Source: a virus
Length of the DNA stretch: 33,599 nt
IMG/VR virus record: IMGVR_UViG_3300036401_000385
Span: 1 to 33,599 of that record
Strand: one strand, 5' to 3'
Positions 15,320 to 22,681 of this stretch are shown in pieces; positions within the stretch are counted from its first letter, which is position 1, and each line of letters opens with the position of its first letter. A program made the position numbers and the translations under genes. The notes beneath the pieces were generated by a model that was not told where the DNA came from, did no database searches, and saw only the letters and a list, made by a program, of their open reading frames with translations.

Positions 15320-17883
15320 ATGCCATCATCAAGCTGAACGGTGAAGATGTGACGGCCAGCTGCCTGCTGGCGGCTACGCGCATCAGCTACGACTCATCGC
15401 GGCGTATCACTACTGCATCTATCACGGTCATGGGCCGCACCCTGAACCGGATCTCGCGCTACGACTACGCGCACTATGGCCAGGACTTCTACAGCATCGG
15501 CATCGGCGAGCTTTACCTGTGCACCATCCTGGATGGGCGCGACGGCACGACCAAGCTGTTCGAAGGCCAGATCTTCAGCTTAACGCTGACGCAGACTGAC
15601 GTGATCGGCGCCGAAGTCTTTTACGCCTGCGACCTGAACGACTATGCGTCCTGGCTGGATCGCTCGGTGTGCTGGGGCGGGTACACGCTCACCCTGCCGG
15701 CGAGTGATGCCGCCATCATCCAGGGGCTGGTGGGCCACTTCTGCACGCGCATCGACTCCGCAACTGACATAGCCACCGTGGTGCCTACCGTGCAGGCATA
15801 CGACTGGAAGGGGAAAACCACCCGGCAAGTGCTGGACGATATGGCCGCGCTCGCGGGTGCCGAATGGAACGTGGACTTCAACGCGGTGCTGCATTACCGG
15901 CTGGCGTCCAATGCCCCGGTGGCGCCGTTCGCACTTTCCACTTCCCACGATGACGTCACCAGCTTCCCGGTAAAGGTGACCAGCTACAAGCAGGACTTCA
16001 ATAACCCGGTGAACCGCTGCTATGTCAGGGGAGCCACCGACCCGGCGAGCGGCGTCTTCATCGAGGCCAGTTACTCTGACCCTGTGTCCGTCGGTAAGTA
16101 CGGCGAGTACGCGTACTCGGTGGTGGACGATCAGATCACGACTTCCTGGGATGCCTCGCTCAGGGCCAAGAGCGTGGTGCTGCGGTATGCCTACCCGGTG
16201 GAGTCTGGCAACTTCACCATCTGGGCCAAGGATGGCCTGCAGGTGGGCCAGCAGGTAAACATCACCGAGGATGCCCTGGGCATCAGCGGCTGGTACATTA
16301 TCCGCTCCCTGACCATGCAGTGGGTGAGCAAGAGCGACGTGCAGTATGATGCCCAGTTCGGCGCATCCCAGCCCGACCTCGAGACTCTCCTGCGGCTGAT
16401 CGACCAGCGCACCCGCTGGAAGTCCACCACCACGCCGACAGCCAATGCAGCCCCCGGCAGCATCACCGACGCGAATATCAAGATGCCGCCAGGGCTGAGC
16501 GCGGCAGTAATCGGCAGCGTTAATGCGAACACCATCGTCGGCCAGATCCAGGCAGGCCAGATCGGCAGTGTCAGTGCCGGGGCCATCGTCGGCACCCTGA
16601 GCGCGGGCCAGATCTCTAGCGTAAGTGCAGAAACTATCCAGGGAGTCATCACAGCAGGCCAGATCGGCAGCGTCAATGCAGTGAGCATCCAGGGCGTCAT
16701 CGTCACCAGCCAACTGGGCAACCAGATCGTGGATGACCTTGCCAAGTATGCCGCTGCCCTCCAGCCCATCCCAATGATGAGCAGCACGCCGACAGGACTG
16801 CCCAACGATAACAACCCGCCGAACTCCTGGTTCTATTACATCCCCGATGGGCACTTCTACAAGATGAATGCTGCGGGCACAAGCTGGACGCAGGATGACT
16901 CGGTGTCCGGCTCCATGCGCTTCTACCATATCGGGGCTATCAGCGCCAACCAGATCATTGGCCTCATCGTGGCCGCGCAGATCCAGAGCATCACCGCAGG
17001 CCAGATTACCGGGCAGATTTCGGCAGGCCAGATCGGCAGCGTCAACGCATCCAGCATCAGCGGCCAACTTACGGCATCCCAGATTAGCACCGTAAACGCG
17101 AGCAGCATTCAGGGGCAGGTAAGCGCGTCCCAGATTACAACTATCAATGCGAGCCAGATCACAGGAAGTATTCAGTCCACCCAGATCGGCAGCATCAATG
17201 CCGCGACTATCACTATCGGCCTGATCGGGGACAGCCAGATCGGCAGCATCTCGGGCGTCAAGATCACCCAGGGCACCATCGGTTCGGATAAGTTCACCGG
17301 GTTTTCCCTGGACGTGGGCGGCGGCAGCAATATGCCGGGGCGCATCCGTGTGTTCAACGGTTCCGGCAGCGTGGTTGCACAGATGGGCTACCTGGGGGAA
17401 GTGGGGACCTCATCCTATGGCGGCTGGTTCCAGCTATTCGGCGCGGGTGGCACCAGCTATTCCAATGCCAGCATGTTCACCAATGCGGCCGGCAGCCTGT
17501 TTCTGCGCAATGCCGACGTGAGCATCAGTGCCAGCGGCTTCCAGATCTTCACCAGCCCGTCCACCTTCGACACCACCTACTCATCGCTGGCGGTTAAGGT
17601 GAGCGGCCCCGGCGGCGACCTATCCAGCTTTATCTCGCGCGGCTTTTTGATCTATAACGGCGGCACCCTGCTCGGCGGCATCGTGCGTGACCCTTCGAAC
17701 GCCAGCAACCTGCAAGGTATCTTCTACAACTCCAGCCACTCTCTTGCCATCCTGATTGATGGCTACACAGGCACCATCAGGGCGGCAGGCTTCCAGGTGG
17801 GCAGTAATCCAGGCTTCAACGGGCAGGTTCCCGCAGGCCACGCAATCAACGTTTCAGGAGGTTTAATTACAGGCTATGTCTAA
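15316..17883 (+). CDS. Tail-tip / baseplate protein with 17-residue repeats
   Basis: An 855-residue protein. Residues 1-370 resemble a tail hub (gp27/J-like N-terminal part): beta-rich sequence with LFEGQIFSLTLTQ, TTRQVLDDMAALAGAEWNVDF and a long beta region. Two blocks of a 17-residue repeat of the type IGSVNA..I.G.I.AGQ follow, at about residues 399-466 (4 copies) and 539-659 (7 looser copies). Between them lies a domain of about 72 residues with a WFYYIPDGHFYKM pattern. The repeats should form a left-handed or triple beta-helix shaft. The rest is a Gly/Ser-rich fibre-like region. TTG at 15316 overlaps the tape measure stop (TTGA). No strong ribosome binding site is seen, so start depends on coupling. 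Confidence 0.78.
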   Translation: MNAIIKLNGEDVTASCLLAATRISYDSSRRITTASITVMGRTLNRISRYDYAHYGQDFYSIGIGELYLCTILDGRDGTTKLFEGQIFSLTLTQTDVIGAEVFYACDLNDYASWLDRSVCWGGYTLTLPASDAAIIQGLVGHFCTRIDSATDIATVVPTVQAYDWKGKTTRQVLDDMAALAGAEWNVDFNAVLHYRLASNAPVAPFALSTSHDDVTSFPVKVTSYKQDFNNPVNRCYVRGATDPASGVFIEASYSDPVSVGKYGEYAYSVVDDQITTSWDASLRAKSVVLRYAYPVESGNFTIWAKDGLQVGQQVNITEDALGISGWYIIRSLTMQWVSKSDVQYDAQFGASQPDLETLLRLIDQRTRWKSTTTPTANAAPGSITDANIKMPPGLSAAVIGSVNANTIVGQIQAGQIGSVSAGAIVGTLSAGQISSVSAETIQGVITAGQIGSVNAVSIQGVIVTSQLGNQIVDDLAKYAAALQPIPMMSSTPTGLPNDNNPPNSWFYYIPDGHFYKMNAAGTSWTQDDSVSGSMRFYHIGAISANQIIGLIVAAQIQSITAGQITGQISAGQIGSVNASSISGQLTASQISTVNASSIQGQVSASQITTINASQITGSIQSTQIGSINAATITIGLIGDSQIGSISGVKITQGTIGSDKFTGFSLDVGGGSNMPGRIRVFNGSGSVVAQMGYLGEVGTSSYGGWFQLFGAGGTSYSNASMFTNAAGSLFLRNADVSISASGFQIFTSPSTFDTTYSSLAVKVSGPGGDLSSFISRGFLIYNGGTLLGGIVRDPSNASNLQGIFYNSSHSLAILIDGYTGTIRAAGFQVGSNPGFNGQVPAGHAINVSGGLITGYV
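16510..17292 (+). repeat. 51-bp (17-residue) coding repeats in the tail-tip gene, two blocks
   Basis: Block one (16510-16713) has four units of 51 bases, each encoding I.SV.A..I.G.I.A.Q. Block two (16930-17292) has about seven units of 51-54 bases. A non-repeat stretch of about 216 bases separates the blocks. Confidence 0.75.
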
Positions 17884-18106
17884 CGAAAACGGTCAACCCG
17901 AAAACGATATGTTCCCTTTGGATGATGCAGCCATCCAGCTCCTCTCAGATCTCAGAAGCCAGATGCGGCTGATCGAGGCGCAGTTCCAGGGCGCACTGGT
18001 GCTCTTTATCCGCCAGCAGGGGCTGAAGGGCAGCTGGCAGGTGCATGAGAATGGCAGGGAACTGGTGCGCGTGCAGCCAGCCCCCACTACTGAAGTTATG
18101 AGGTAA
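17876..18106 (+). CDS. Small protein before the tail fibre
   Basis: A 76-residue acidic-to-neutral protein with a helical middle (AAIQLLSDLRSQMRLIEAQFQGALVLFIRQQG) and a C-terminal strand (GSWQVHENGRELVRV). It overlaps the tail-tip gene end by 8 bases and ends 2 bases before the fibre start. It may help fibre attachment or folding, or be a small structural protein. I do not recognise a family. Confidence 0.72.
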   Translation: MSNENGQPENDMFPLDDAAIQLLSDLRSQMRLIEAQFQGALVLFIRQQGLKGSWQVHENGRELVRVQPAPTTEVMR

Positions 18107-18108
18107 CT

Positions 18109-21063
18109 ATGACTCCCAAGCCGCCGCCCTCTGTGGTTCCGGTGCCGGCGAATTTTGCCGTGCCTGAGTTCAGCTTCCCCAATGCCATCCCAGGCCGCGT
18201 ACCGCTGCACTCTGATTTCGTGCTCTGGCCGGAAGTCACTCCGCAGGGCTTCCCGGTCACGCCACCCATCCCCCCCACGGTGCAGACCGGCGACGTGATC
18301 ACGGCCAGCCATGAGAACACGGTATCCACTGCCATCAATGACTTGTGGATCGATCTGCAGTCGCTGGCTTCTACCACCATCACGGATCCTACGCAGGCCC
18401 AGGGGGACCTGATCGTCAGGACCGCCACTACACTGTCCCGCCTGATCGTCGGGGCCAACGGCACCCTTCTGACTGCCGATAATACCCAGGCCACCGGGCT
18501 TCGTTGGGCCACCGTGGCATCCACGGGCGCGGTGCCCTCCACCCGGCAGGTGCTGGCAGGCGCTGGCATGACTGGCGGCGGCCCGCTCAGCGCCGATGTG
18601 ACTCTGAGCGCATTGCCATTCGTGGCATCAGGGGCCAGCCATGCCATCGGCGCAGTGCCAGATCCTGGCGCATCTGCAGGCATCACCCGCTATCTGCGGG
18701 AGGATGCAACCTGGGCCGCGCCCCCCGGTGGTTTTGTTGACCCGACCACCACAAAGGGGGATGTCATTGCACGCGGCACGGCGGCACCAGCCACCAGACT
18801 CGGCATCGGAGCCAATAACTCCATCCTGACTGCAGATTCCTCTCAGGCCCTAGGGCTGAAGTGGGCTGCACCAGCGGTGATGGGTGCTTCTGGTGGGAGC
18901 CATGCGGCAGGCGTTGTGCCAGATCCTGGAGCCACCACCGGGGCCACCCGCTACCTGCGTGAAGATGCAACCTGGGCAATTCCAGCAGGGGCTGGTGGTG
19001 GTCTGACCGACCCGACCACCACCAAGGGTGACTTGATGGCACGCAGTGCCGCAGCCGTCACCCGTCTTGGCGTGGGGACTGATGGACAGATACTGACTGC
19101 AGATTCTACGCAGACCCTCGGCATCAAGTGGGCTGCACCAGCAACAGGATCACAGACGCCATGGCTTACCGACATTGACGGTGGCAATCATAATCTCACC
19201 AATGTGGCGGCCATCATCGCAAATAGTTTTCTATATGCGGTTGGGTCAATCATCATTACGAATGATTCAAATGGTGCTTACCAGTCGTTCTATCAGGGCA
19301 GCGGGATTCGCTGGAACATGGGCAAGACCAACACCGCAGAAGCGACTGGAAATGTCGGCTCGGACTTTCAATGGAATCGATACGACAATACGGGCGGATT
19401 CATTGGCGCGGTCTTCTCTCTGCAGAGAAGCACTGGCAATGCCATCTTCTATAACAAGATCGGTGTCGGTATGGCCCCCGTCTACCAGTTGGATGTGCTG
19501 GGCGATGTAAATATTGGTGCCGGGTCCGTCTACCGAATCAATGGCGTGCCGATCACCACGGGCGGGGCGCAGACCCCCTGGGCCTCGGATATCGATGGGA
19601 ATGGCAAGACGCTGTTCAATGTTGGGAAAATCGGCATCGGTATTGCCACGCCCCAGGCTCCGCTACATGTAGTGTCATCTTCTGTTACAGCCGCAATGGT
19701 CGAGACAACCGCAGCCAGCGGCGGGGTGTCGGTACTGAACCTGAAGACCGCCACCAGCTTCTGGCAGGTGGCAGCGGGCGGCGTAGCTTCAGCCCTTCCT
19801 GGCTGCTGGTGGGTCTATGACCAGACCGGAGCAGGCACCCGGCTGGTGATCGGACCCGGCGGCAATGTGGGCATCGGGGTGGGAACCAATGTTCCAGGCT
19901 CACTCTTCCAGGTGGGGCAGGGTGCCCCGCTGGCTGCTGGCATTGCAGACTTCTATGGGCCGAACCGCACTCTGTCGCAGTCGGCAACAGTCAACATACT
20001 AAGCACAGATGCCATGGCAACAGACAAGGGTGGCTCACTCGGCCTCGGCGGTGTCGGCGGTGCAGCGAACCCGTTCGCCTTTGCCTATCTGGCAGGCCGC
20101 AGTGAGGGTAACTCTTACGCGGGTTACTTCCAGGTTTCCACAATGGGCGCAGGGGGCACAGCAGCAGAGCGCATGCGTATCACGGCGGCGGGCAACGTGG
20201 GCATCGGACTGCCGAATCCGCAATCTATCCTTCACATCATTCAACAGGCATCCGGTGCTCTTGGCCCGGTCCTCACATTGGAAAACAGCAACGGGCTGCT
20301 GCACGATGCGGCATCGATCAAGTTCGTGGATGCAAGTCAGCGCAGCGAACTTCGCTTTTCTGTCGAGTCCTCTCCGTACGGCGCGGATATGATTTATTTC
20401 GGTGGTGCTGCTGGAACCACAGAGGTATTTCGGGCAACGTCGGCGGGTAACGTGGGCATCGGGACGGCGAGTCCGCGCGACCTGCTCCATATAATCGGAC
20501 CCAATCGCTCAACGCCTGGAACGGCAACCCAATTAATGATTGGGGAGCAGAGCAACGCGGTCGGTCACTCGTTGTCGCTCGGCTATTATACGGACGGCGC
20601 TGTATGGCGCGGCGTCGTTCAGGCTTACCAAGCCAGTGCTGGCACTGCGCTTTTGCTGAATCCTGTTGGCGGCAACGTCGGTATCGGCGGCTCTCCTGGA
20701 TACAAGCTCGATGTCGCTGGCGACGTGAATTGCTCGGGCGTGTTCCGGGTGAACGGTCTACCGATCGGCGGCATTACGGCCGTGAGCAACGCTACCGGCT
20801 CGCGCGGATTGAACGTCGTCTACCAAAACACGAGCGGCAAGCCGCGTTTCGTGAACGTCACGGCGACGATTCAAGGCGGCTCGTACGTGCAATTCGTAGC
20901 CGACGGCGGGAATCCGCCGAGCTTTCTGATCTGCGCGGCGACGAACGCCGCGGCGTCAGGAACGACGATCAATCAAACTGTTGGCGGGTGGGTGATGCCG
21001 GGTGACTTCTACCGGGCGAATTCGCCGAATGCAACGCTGATGACTTGGACGGAGTGGACTTAG
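18109..21063 (+). CDS. Tail fibre protein with repeated shaft modules
   Basis: A 984-residue fibre, probably trimeric and the host-binding protein. The N-terminal 100 residues are Pro rich and likely attach to the tail. Three copies of a module of about 42 residues (DPTTTKGD...R.GIG..G.ILTAD..Q..GLKWA) begin at 18385, 18739 and 19009. They alternate with two copies of a segment containing VPDPGA...TRYLREDATW. From residue 440 on the chain has six spaced modules of the type NVGIG..SP...LHI, a feature of beta-structured phage and bacterial fibres. The C-terminus has no visible chaperone domain. GAGG (18100-18103) lies 5 bases before the ATG. Base composition becomes AT-richer after about 19170 and changes again after about 20440, a sign of a mosaic gene. 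Confidence 0.85.
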   Translation: MTPKPPPSVVPVPANFAVPEFSFPNAIPGRVPLHSDFVLWPEVTPQGFPVTPPIPPTVQTGDVITASHENTVSTAINDLWIDLQSLASTTITDPTQAQGDLIVRTATTLSRLIVGANGTLLTADNTQATGLRWATVASTGAVPSTRQVLAGAGMTGGGPLSADVTLSALPFVASGASHAIGAVPDPGASAGITRYLREDATWAAPPGGFVDPTTTKGDVIARGTAAPATRLGIGANNSILTADSSQALGLKWAAPAVMGASGGSHAAGVVPDPGATTGATRYLREDATWAIPAGAGGGLTDPTTTKGDLMARSAAAVTRLGVGTDGQILTADSTQTLGIKWAAPATGSQTPWLTDIDGGNHNLTNVAAIIANSFLYAVGSIIITNDSNGAYQSFYQGSGIRWNMGKTNTAEATGNVGSDFQWNRYDNTGGFIGAVFSLQRSTGNAIFYNKIGVGMAPVYQLDVLGDVNIGAGSVYRINGVPITTGGAQTPWASDIDGNGKTLFNVGKIGIGIATPQAPLHVVSSSVTAAMVETTAASGGVSVLNLKTATSFWQVAAGGVASALPGCWWVYDQTGAGTRLVIGPGGNVGIGVGTNVPGSLFQVGQGAPLAAGIADFYGPNRTLSQSATVNILSTDAMATDKGGSLGLGGVGGAANPFAFAYLAGRSEGNSYAGYFQVSTMGAGGTAAERMRITAAGNVGIGLPNPQSILHIIQQASGALGPVLTLENSNGLLHDAASIKFVDASQRSELRFSVESSPYGADMIYFGGAAGTTEVFRATSAGNVGIGTASPRDLLHIIGPNRSTPGTATQLMIGEQSNAVGHSLSLGYYTDGAVWRGVVQAYQASAGTALLLNPVGGNVGIGGSPGYKLDVAGDVNCSGVFRVNGLPIGGITAVSNATGSRGLNVVYQNTSGKPRFVNVTATIQGGSYVQFVADGGNPPSFLICAATNAAASGTTINQTVGGWVMPGDFYRANSPNATLMTWTEWT
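18385..19134 (+). repeat. Three tail fibre modules of about 42 residues
   Basis: Direct repeats at 18385-18510, 18739-18867 and 19009-19134 encode the same module. The last two share near-identical starts (GACCCGACCACCAC). Two copies of a linker ending in YLREDATWA lie between them. Confidence 0.75.
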
Positions 21064-21075
21064 GAGATTTTGACA

Positions 21076-21381
21076 ATGACTTACGCCGAGAGCGAAAAAC
21101 TGATGTCGAACCTGGACTTCCGCGGGCGCGTGAAGGTCGCCGCGCTCAAGTACGCCGATAGCATCTCGATTGAGGCGAACACGGTTCCGGCGCACAACAC
21201 ACGCCTGCGCTGGGCGCAAAACTGCTTTCAGCAACCCGACGCGGTGGCAGGCCAATTGACGCCGCCCACCGTCATGGATAGCGCCGTGCAGACGGCGGGA
21301 GTCGATGAAGACGGTAAAGCGCTGATCACCGACGCCCTTCTCCAGGGCGCGGTGGAGACGGTCGTCAATAAGATGCTGTAG
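21076..21381 (+). CDS. Small protein after the tail fibre
   Basis: A 101-residue protein with a helical N-terminus (YAESEKLMSNLDFRGRVKVAALKYADSI), a middle with TVPAHNTRLRWAQNCFQQP, and a helical end (ALITDALLQGAVETVVNKML). AGGAG (21062-21066) supports ATG at 21076 (9 bases) better than TTG at 21070 (3 bases). It is the last rightward late gene and overlaps the opposing LuxR-type gene by 17 bases. The family is common in phages near the fibre, but I know no proven role. I see no lysis-enzyme motif in it. Confidence 0.72.
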   Translation: MTYAESEKLMSNLDFRGRVKVAALKYADSISIEANTVPAHNTRLRWAQNCFQQPDAVAGQLTPPTVMDSAVQTAGVDEDGKALITDALLQGAVETVVNKML

Positions 21382-21754
21382 AATTCCGGCCCGTCTGGAT
21401 CCACCAGACGGCAAGGCAGGTACGGTTCTCCAGACCCGTCTTCGCCAGGATGGTTGATATCGCCACCTTGATCGTTCCTTCGCCCAGGCGTAGCTGATGC
21501 GCAATCTCCTTGCTTGGCCTGCCATTGGCCACAAGATCGACTACCTGCTTCTCGCGCGCCGTGAGCGGGCGGCCGCGCAGCGTGGGTGAATATCGTGGCG
21601 ACCTTACTTTTGGCTTCTTGCATTCCGGGCAGACCCGGGCCAGCCCGCGATCGCTGAAGTCCTGAAAGCGCCTGCCGCAGCGGCAGCAGGTTTTTGGCAG
21701 ACCGGTGCAGAGCGGCGCCGGGTGCGAATTCACGGTCCTTACGGCCTCCCGCAT
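21365..21754 (-). CDS. Zinc-ribbon plus LuxR-type HTH regulator
   Basis: A 129-residue protein with an unusual pairing of domains. Residues 23-45 have a zinc-ribbon pattern C-x2-C...C-x2-C (C23, C26, C42, C45). Residues 62-115 form a LuxR/NarL-type helix-turn-helix: LTAREKQVVDLVANGRPSKEIA, then GTIKVAISTILAKTGLENRT. There is no receiver or autoinducer domain. It runs leftward from a good promoter and converges with the last tail gene, and it stands next to the repressor genes. It is therefore probably a transcription factor of the lysis-lysogeny decision or of late or host genes. ATG at 21754 lacks a clean ribosome binding site, so a nearby GTG could be the start. Confidence 0.75.
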   Translation of the reverse strand: MREAVRTVNSHPAPLCTGLPKTCCRCGRRFQDFSDRGLARVCPECKKPKVRSPRYSPTLRGRPLTAREKQVVDLVANGRPSKEIAHQLRLGEGTIKVAISTILAKTGLENRTCLAVWWIQTGRNSTASY

Positions 21755-21778
21755 TTCCTTACTTCCCCAAAGACCGCT

Positions 21779-21806
21779 ATCGTATCAGCCCGCGCGGCCC
21801 GGTCAA
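21779..21806 (-). promoter_or_regulatory. Promoter of the LuxR-type gene (leftward)
   Basis: On the minus strand, TTGACC (21806-21801) and TACGAT (21784-21779) are separated by 16 bases. They lie 24 bases upstream of the ATG at 21754, an ordinary sigma-70-like arrangement. Confidence 0.5.
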
Positions 21807-21852
21807 GCGGCCAAAGAAAACCGCCCGTCTATTTCTGATATATAGGGGGTGT

Positions 21853-21876
21853 ATAAATCAGGTGGTGATTTATCAC
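21853..21876. promoter_or_regulatory. Operator-like inverted repeats before the XRE gene
   Basis: ATAAATCA-N5-TGATTTAT (21853-21873) is a perfect 8-base inverted repeat. It overlaps GTGAT-TT-ATCAC (21865-21876). Both lie 23-46 bases before the ATG at 21899, a likely binding site for one of the nearby regulators. A TATAAA box (21852-21857) overlaps it, which would suit repression. Confidence 0.55.
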
Positions 21877-21898
21877 GCAATCTGCCACCGTTGGCATT

Positions 21899-22186
21899 AT
21901 GAATCAGAAGGTGCCCGAGGATTGGGTGATTCGCCGGGCGTTCGCGATGGCCCTACAGAATCTGCGTTATCAGGTAGGCATCGCACAGGAGACGCTCGCC
22001 CTCGAAGCCGGGATTAACAGGGGCTATATGAACGGGATGGAGCAAGGCCGTCATGCGCCCACGCTGGTGATGATCTTCCGCATGCTGCCGCACCTACAGG
22101 TATCCTTCACGGGTTTTGCGATGGAGTTCGAGCGCTGCCTGCGGCAGGTTCAGCGGGAGAAACAAGGCCCTCCCGCTTCAGCATAA
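21899..22186 (+). CDS. XRE-family regulator (Cro/CI-like)
   Basis: A 95-residue protein consisting almost wholly of an XRE helix-turn-helix domain at about residues 12-70: AFAMALQNLRYQVGIAQETLA, LEAGINRGYMNGMEQGRHAPTL, MIFRMLPHLQVSF. It has no protease or oligomerisation domain, so it is Cro-like in size. It is clearly related to the opposing gene at 22194-22460; both share RAF..A...LR...G..QE and RMLP.L.V.F. The two genes converge and their stops are 7 bases apart. It lies behind operator-like repeats and probably controls the early or regulatory promoters. Confidence 0.85.
   Translation: MNQKVPEDWVIRRAFAMALQNLRYQVGIAQETLALEAGINRGYMNGMEQGRHAPTLVMIFRMLPHLQVSFTGFAMEFERCLRQVQREKQGPPASA
22152..22177. 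terminator. Hairpin between convergent XRE genes, possible terminator
   Basis: AGCGGGAG-N10-CTCCCGCT is a perfect 8-base stem in the 3' end of the rightward XRE gene. A smaller stem CTGCT-N5-AGCAG follows at 22191-22205. No run of T follows either stem, so termination is uncertain; the stem may only shape the mRNA ends. Confidence 0.35.
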
Positions 22187-22193
22187 CCTTCTG

Positions 22194-22460
22194 CTAGCTC
22201 AGCAGATACTGATCTACTGCCTGCGCCAGTTCGCCGAAGGTGACGCCGAGCACTGGCAGCATCCGCATCATGATTTCGAGCGACAGGTTACAGCGGCCCA
22301 TCTCAATGGTATTCATGTGGGCCCGCTCGATACAGCACTGGAAAGCGAACTCTTCCTGGGACATGCCGGCGCCCTCGCGCAAGCCGCGTACGGCCTTACC
22401 GAAAGCGCGGCACGCAACGGCGCCGTTGATGGGCCTAGGTGGTTTGGTGGCTTTCATCAT
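22194..22460 (-). CDS. XRE-family regulator, paralogue of 21899-22186
   Basis: An 88-residue XRE helix-turn-helix protein on the minus strand: AFGKAVRGLREGAGMSQEEFA, then ERAHMNTIEMGRCNLSLEIMMRMLP. The frame is open to TTG at 22520. ATG at 22460 is preferred because the extra upstream residues do not fit the family and the upstream DNA contains a palindrome (22494-22504) and AT-rich sequence that look regulatory. It reads away from the pseudoknot leader and early operon, as expected for a lysogenic repressor. A plain single-domain repressor without a LexA-type cleavage domain suggests that induction works through something other than RecA-stimulated self-cleavage. Confidence 0.8.
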   Translation of the reverse strand: MMKATKPPRPINGAVACRAFGKAVRGLREGAGMSQEEFAFQCCIERAHMNTIEMGRCNLSLEIMMRMLPVLGVTFGELAQAVDQYLLS

Positions 22461-22493
22461 GGGGAACATACTACCGCAAGAGCGGCGCTGCAC

Positions 22494-22504
22494 CAAACCG
22501 TTTG
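22494..22504. promoter_or_regulatory. Palindrome, possible operator
   Basis: CAAAC-C-GTTTG, with a related CAAAC at 22515-22519, lies just upstream of the leftward XRE gene. The spacing and AT-rich surroundings suit an autoregulatory operator, but there is no direct evidence for it. Confidence 0.3.
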
Positions 22505-22553
22505 TTTTCGCCCCAAACACGAAAAGTATTTGATGTTTTTTGCGACTTGAATA

Positions 22554-22581
22554 TTGCAGTTTATTTTTGGTGTGATACTAT
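22554..22581 (+). promoter_or_regulatory. Possible early rightward promoter
   Basis: TTGCAG (22554-22559), a 16-base spacer and TACTAT (22576-22581) form a weak sigma-70-like promoter. It would start transcription near 22588, just before the pseudoknot leader and early operon. The -35 match is poor. Confidence 0.35.
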
Positions 22582-22624
22582 CTTTCACGTCGGCTTTAAA
22601 CGAAACACTATCCTGCCGGCGTAA

Positions 22625-22681
22625 CGCGCCCTGGAGAGACGCCCTTGCATTTACCGGGGGGGCGCGGCTTCCTGGCGTCTC
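22625..22681 (+). ncRNA. Pseudoknot-forming leader, first (divergent) unit
   Basis: CGCGCCC (22625-22631) pairs perfectly with GGGCGCG (22660-22666). Inside its loop GAGACGCC (22636-22643) pairs perfectly with GGCGTCTC (22674-22681). The two stems interleave, giving an H-type pseudoknot with 7 and 8 base pairs. Loops differ from the two tandem units that follow, so it may be a related or a separate fold. A competing stem, CGCCC (22640-22644) with GGGCG (22660-22664), is also possible. Confidence 0.5.

Noticed and set aside
15580-17067. A long open frame on the minus strand (495 codons) inside the tail-tip gene.
   Set aside because: It mirrors the plus-strand gene, whose frame has clear protein motifs and repeats. 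The minus frame is low-complexity Ala/Asp/Leu sequence with no motif and no coupling to neighbours, as expected in GC-rich DNA.
21076-21381. The small gene after the tail fibre as an endolysin or holin.
   Set aside because: It has no membrane segment, no signal peptide and no lysozyme, amidase or peptidase motif.
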